From Sphaerospermopsis kisseleviana NIES-73 (lineage in GTDB: Bacteria; Cyanobacteriota; Cyanobacteriia; Cyanobacteriales; Nostocaceae), in assembly GCF_002368075.1 (NCBI RefSeq), contig NZ_AP018314.1, forward strand, positions 2,368,596-2,432,595: DNA of 64,000 bases, given 5' to 3'. The notes under the pieces were generated by a model, which did no database searches, was not told the DNA's origin, and was given only the letters and a program-made list of their open reading frames with translations. The translations under genes were made by a program, and so were the position numbers. Position 1 is the stretch's first letter; every line of letters begins with the position of its first letter. Below are positions 61,674 through 64,000 of the stretch, piece by piece.

Positions 61674-63389
61674 TCCAAATGATTCCCAAATCATAGAATC
61701 TAATTCTCTCCAAAGCATATCTGCTTCCAAGGAGGGGATTAGGTTGTATATATCTTGAGATTTTTTAATAATCTCTCTTCCTATATGACTATGAGGATTA
61801 GGGATAGGAAAATGTTCGACATATTGAGTCATAAAACGTCTTCTTCCAGCATAAAGTTTGTTATGAAAACGGTGGTCATAGAAATGTTCAATAAAAGTAG
61901 AGTTAGCAACAGCTACAGCTAACCATAATAATTCTATATCCTGGGGATTTTTGCTCATCAACCAATAACAATCCCCATTAATTACAGAACCACTCAAATC
62001 AATCCAAAAAGTAGGCTTTTCAGAAATATCACGGAATACTAATTTAGGATATTGCCAAGCTAATGGGTCTTGGGAAACCCAAATTTCATACCATTTCCTT
62101 CCTGCATTAATAACATATTTGCGGTTTTCAAGCTGAGTGCGGTAAAGTTCTAAATATGCTTGACTGCGAGGATATAAAGAAATATCAACTGCTTCCCTAC
62201 GACCTTCTACTACTGCATGGGGATAGAGAATTTGCTTAGGGTGATCTAGCTCAATAACTTTAAATCTTCTGGCAATATGATGAGTAGTTACTAATTTTAA
62301 AAGTTCTGGTCTTTCTACTTCAGGTATTTTCTGCCAATCAGATCGAATAAACACTTTATCAGCACAAGTTTTTACTCCAACTCGAATATCTCCGATATCG
62401 CGGAAAGTTCCCCAAGTATGAGACTCAACGGTTTTCAACCAACTGTCAATTGTTGTTGTGGTTATAGACCAAATTCCCGAATTATTGATGTTACTATTGA
62501 GTTGACCATGTTTTACTAAAAAACATCTACCATCACTGATTTTTATATTTCCTTCTTTAGATAAAGCTGCAATGGGATTATCAGCAAATTCTTGAGCAGT
62601 ATCTTTAGTTTCATAAATAGATGTAAAAGCTGTAAAATTTTCTTTTCGTGTATTTTTACCCTCCAATAAAAGTATAGCAGGTAAAACTGCGGCTGGAAAT
62701 AGCTTTGTATCTCCCAAATCCCATACATGATGAATATTAAAGTTATTTAAAATAGCTTGTCTAACTGCAAATCCTGATTTCACAGTCATAAATCTGTTAG
62801 AAGTAATTATTCCAGTTACACCTTGAGGATCTAGAACTGAAGCAATACCTAGAATAAAAGCATAGTAAATATCTATGCGCCCTGATAAACCAAACTGTTT
62901 GGCTATTTTTTGAGCTTGTGTTCCTCCTATAATTTGTGTGCGAACATAAGGAGGGTTCGCTATAATTACATCATAGTTTTGATACAAAACAGGCTCAAAT
63001 AAGCTAGGAGTTTGATATTTTTCTCGTTGCAAAGCAGCATAATCTAAGAAGTTTTTATTCCAAAATTTACAATTTATTTTGGGAAATTCAATTCTTATAT
63101 TGTTTTTTGCATTTTCTAGAGCTTCAGGGTTAGTATCAAAAGCACATACTTCTAAATTTGAAATTTTGTGTAATCTTAAATATTTTAGTAAACTGACTAA
63201 TAGTTGTCCATCACCTACTGCGGGATCAAGAATTTTTATAGGGGATATAAAATTTTTATTTTTAACGATATCAACTATTTTTTCTGCTACAAAATCCGCT
63301 AAAATTTTTGGGGTGTAAGTAGCACCATCTAATTTGTCTTGGGAAACATTTTGATATCTTTTATGAATTGAGTTTGGCAAGTAATTCAT
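61647..63389 (-). CDS. Type II N6-adenine DNA methyltransferase (Eco57I/TaqI-like)
   Basis: A 580-residue gamma-class methyltransferase: SAM-binding ILDPAVGDGQLLVSLL (motif I, Asp55) precedes the catalytic ANPPYVRTQ (motif IV, about 145). The C-terminal half (FRDIGDIRVGVKTCADKVFI ... RHIARRF-like HHIARRFKVIELDHPKQILYPHAV) is a TaqI-like target-recognition region. It protects DNA from the endonuclease at 60618-61673, whose gene it overlaps tail to tail. Specificity is unknown. Confidence 0.9.
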   Translation of the reverse strand: MNYLPNSIHKRYQNVSQDKLDGATYTPKILADFVAEKIVDIVKNKNFISPIKILDPAVGDGQLLVSLLKYLRLHKISNLEVCAFDTNPEALENAKNNIRIEFPKINCKFWNKNFLDYAALQREKYQTPSLFEPVLYQNYDVIIANPPYVRTQIIGGTQAQKIAKQFGLSGRIDIYYAFILGIASVLDPQGVTGIITSNRFMTVKSGFAVRQAILNNFNIHHVWDLGDTKLFPAAVLPAILLLEGKNTRKENFTAFTSIYETKDTAQEFADNPIAALSKEGNIKISDGRCFLVKHGQLNSNINNSGIWSITTTTIDSWLKTVESHTWGTFRDIGDIRVGVKTCADKVFIRSDWQKIPEVERPELLKLVTTHHIARRFKVIELDHPKQILYPHAVVEGRREAVDISLYPRSQAYLELYRTQLENRKYVINAGRKWYEIWVSQDPLAWQYPKLVFRDISEKPTFWIDLSGSVINGDCYWLMSKNPQDIELLWLAVAVANSTFIEHFYDHRFHNKLYAGRRRFMTQYVEHFPIPNPHSHIGREIIKKSQDIYNLIPSLEADMLWRELDSMIWESFGLAVEEISR

Positions 63390-63449
63390 ATTTTTAAATT
63401 TTTTATTTAATTATCAATATTGTGTAATTATAGTATGAAAATTAAAATA

Positions 63450-63490
63450 ATGCGATCGCTCTCCACAACCTACACACCAGAAAAGCGATC
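63450..63490. repeat. HIP1-bearing repeat, single unit
   Basis: TGCGATCGCTCTCCACAACC followed by TACACACCAGAAAAGCGATC, just outside the methyltransferase gene. It is the same unit as at 60371-60470. Confidence 0.8.
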
Positions 63491-63511
63491 CCTTATGTAA
63501 AACATTAAATT

Positions 63512-64000
63512 TCAATCTGGCATTTTCACACAATCATCTGTAATAAACTCACTAGCATCAGTTACACAGGGAGGTAAACCAGGAGCTATTACAGGTAAAT
63601 TTTTTGCTTCTCTATCTGCGACTTCAAAATTTAATTCCAGCAAAAACTTTAATATATCTTTTGTTTTTTCCATACCATAAGCCTCACGAACTGCTTTGTC
63701 AAGTTCTTCATGTGCTGTGCGAAGACGGTTTTTTCCTGGTATTTCTAGGGTGCGATAAAGTTCGCGTAAACTCCATTTATTTTCTGTCATAATTTGTTGT
63801 CTTAACTCTCGTAATTTAACTGCTGCTGCGGCTACTTTCTTCACCTGTGATAATTTGGGATTTTGAGGAAAAGGAAAAGAATCAAAAACAGTATCAGAAG
63901 TATAGCGAAAATCTCTTTTTAAAGTTGAGCATCTTTCATTAAACCATTGCCAATGAATATCAGATTGTAAAATTCCGAAAGAATAATCATCTGATAACGG
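63512..64000 (-). CDS. C-terminus of a MmeI-like methyltransferase/restriction enzyme (partial)
   Basis: 163 codons open to the window edge, so the start lies beyond 64000. The sequence has DDYSFGILQSDIHWQWFNER and STLKRDFRYTSDTVFDSFPF, typical of the MmeI target-recognition domain. Then VAAAAVKLRELRQQIM, NKWSLRELYRTLEIPGKNRL and HEELDKAVREAYGM match the MmeI C-terminal domain. Full-length members are 900-1000 residues and both methylate and often cut. It is the third restriction-modification gene set in the element. A GTG at 63844 is an internal codon, not the start. Confidence 0.88.
   Translation of the reverse strand, partial: PLSDDYSFGILQSDIHWQWFNERCSTLKRDFRYTSDTVFDSFPFPQNPKLSQVKKVAAAAVKLRELRQQIMTENKWSLRELYRTLEIPGKNRLRTAHEELDKAVREAYGMEKTKDILKFLLELNFEVADREAKNLPVIAPGLPPCVTDASEFITDDCVKMPD

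Overview
The window is chromosomal DNA of a heterocyst-forming (Nostocales-type) cyanobacterium. This follows from the AT-rich composition, abundant HIP1 octamers (GCGATCGC), families of short heptamer repeats and palindromic MITE-like elements. The decisive evidence is a nif cluster in the Anabaena/Nostoc order: nifH-nifD-nifK-orf-nifE-nifN-nifX-DUF269-DUF683-nifW-hesA-hesB-fdxH-feoA-like, all on the minus strand.

Layout. 1-6 kb: scattered genes (HAD phosphatase, DUF29, membrane protein, fasciclin, ketopantoate-reductase-like) and a short STAND/NB-ARC protein. 6.2-12.9 kb: a 2226-residue subtilisin-like protease with DUF4347, P domain, Calx-beta and calcium-binding repeats. 13-22 kb: a remnant of hydroxyphenylpyruvate dioxygenase, a CruA/CruP-like flavoprotein, nagA, purE, a TerD-TerD-metalloprotease operon and an ammonium transporter. 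22-30 kb: a MazF-type toxin pair, a SET-domain protein, a probable hupW protease, an ankyrin-SagB-orf operon, a CBS protein, a DUF29 protein and gene remnants. 30-39 kb: the nif cluster from the feoA-like gene up to nifK.

The striking part is 39-64 kb. nifD is split by a 13.95-kb element (39409-53366) carrying a XisA-type tyrosine recombinase. Joining the two halves at the shared 7-bp core TACTCCG restores an in-frame nifD of 501 codons plus stop. Only the 3' half of nifH is present (54854-55316). It is cut by a second element that starts with a different, paralogous XisA-like recombinase (55426-56853) and runs off the window end. Neither nifH nor nifD is contiguous, so a working nifHDK operon needs two independent excisions, presumably during heterocyst differentiation.

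The cargo of the two elements differs. The nifD element holds Uma2-like nucleases, an HNH protein, a DUF433/DUF5615 pair, a TumE-like orphan toxin, a duplicated secreted protein, a nested IS982-family insertion, four copies of one 157-bp MITE and several pseudogenes. The sequenced part of the nifH element is almost entirely restriction-modification: a methyltransferase-Mrr fusion, a convergent type II endonuclease/methyltransferase pair, the C-terminus of a MmeI-like enzyme and a PD-(D/E)XK-like protein. It therefore looks like a defence island carried inside a developmentally excised element. No rRNA, tRNA or CRISPR array was recognised.
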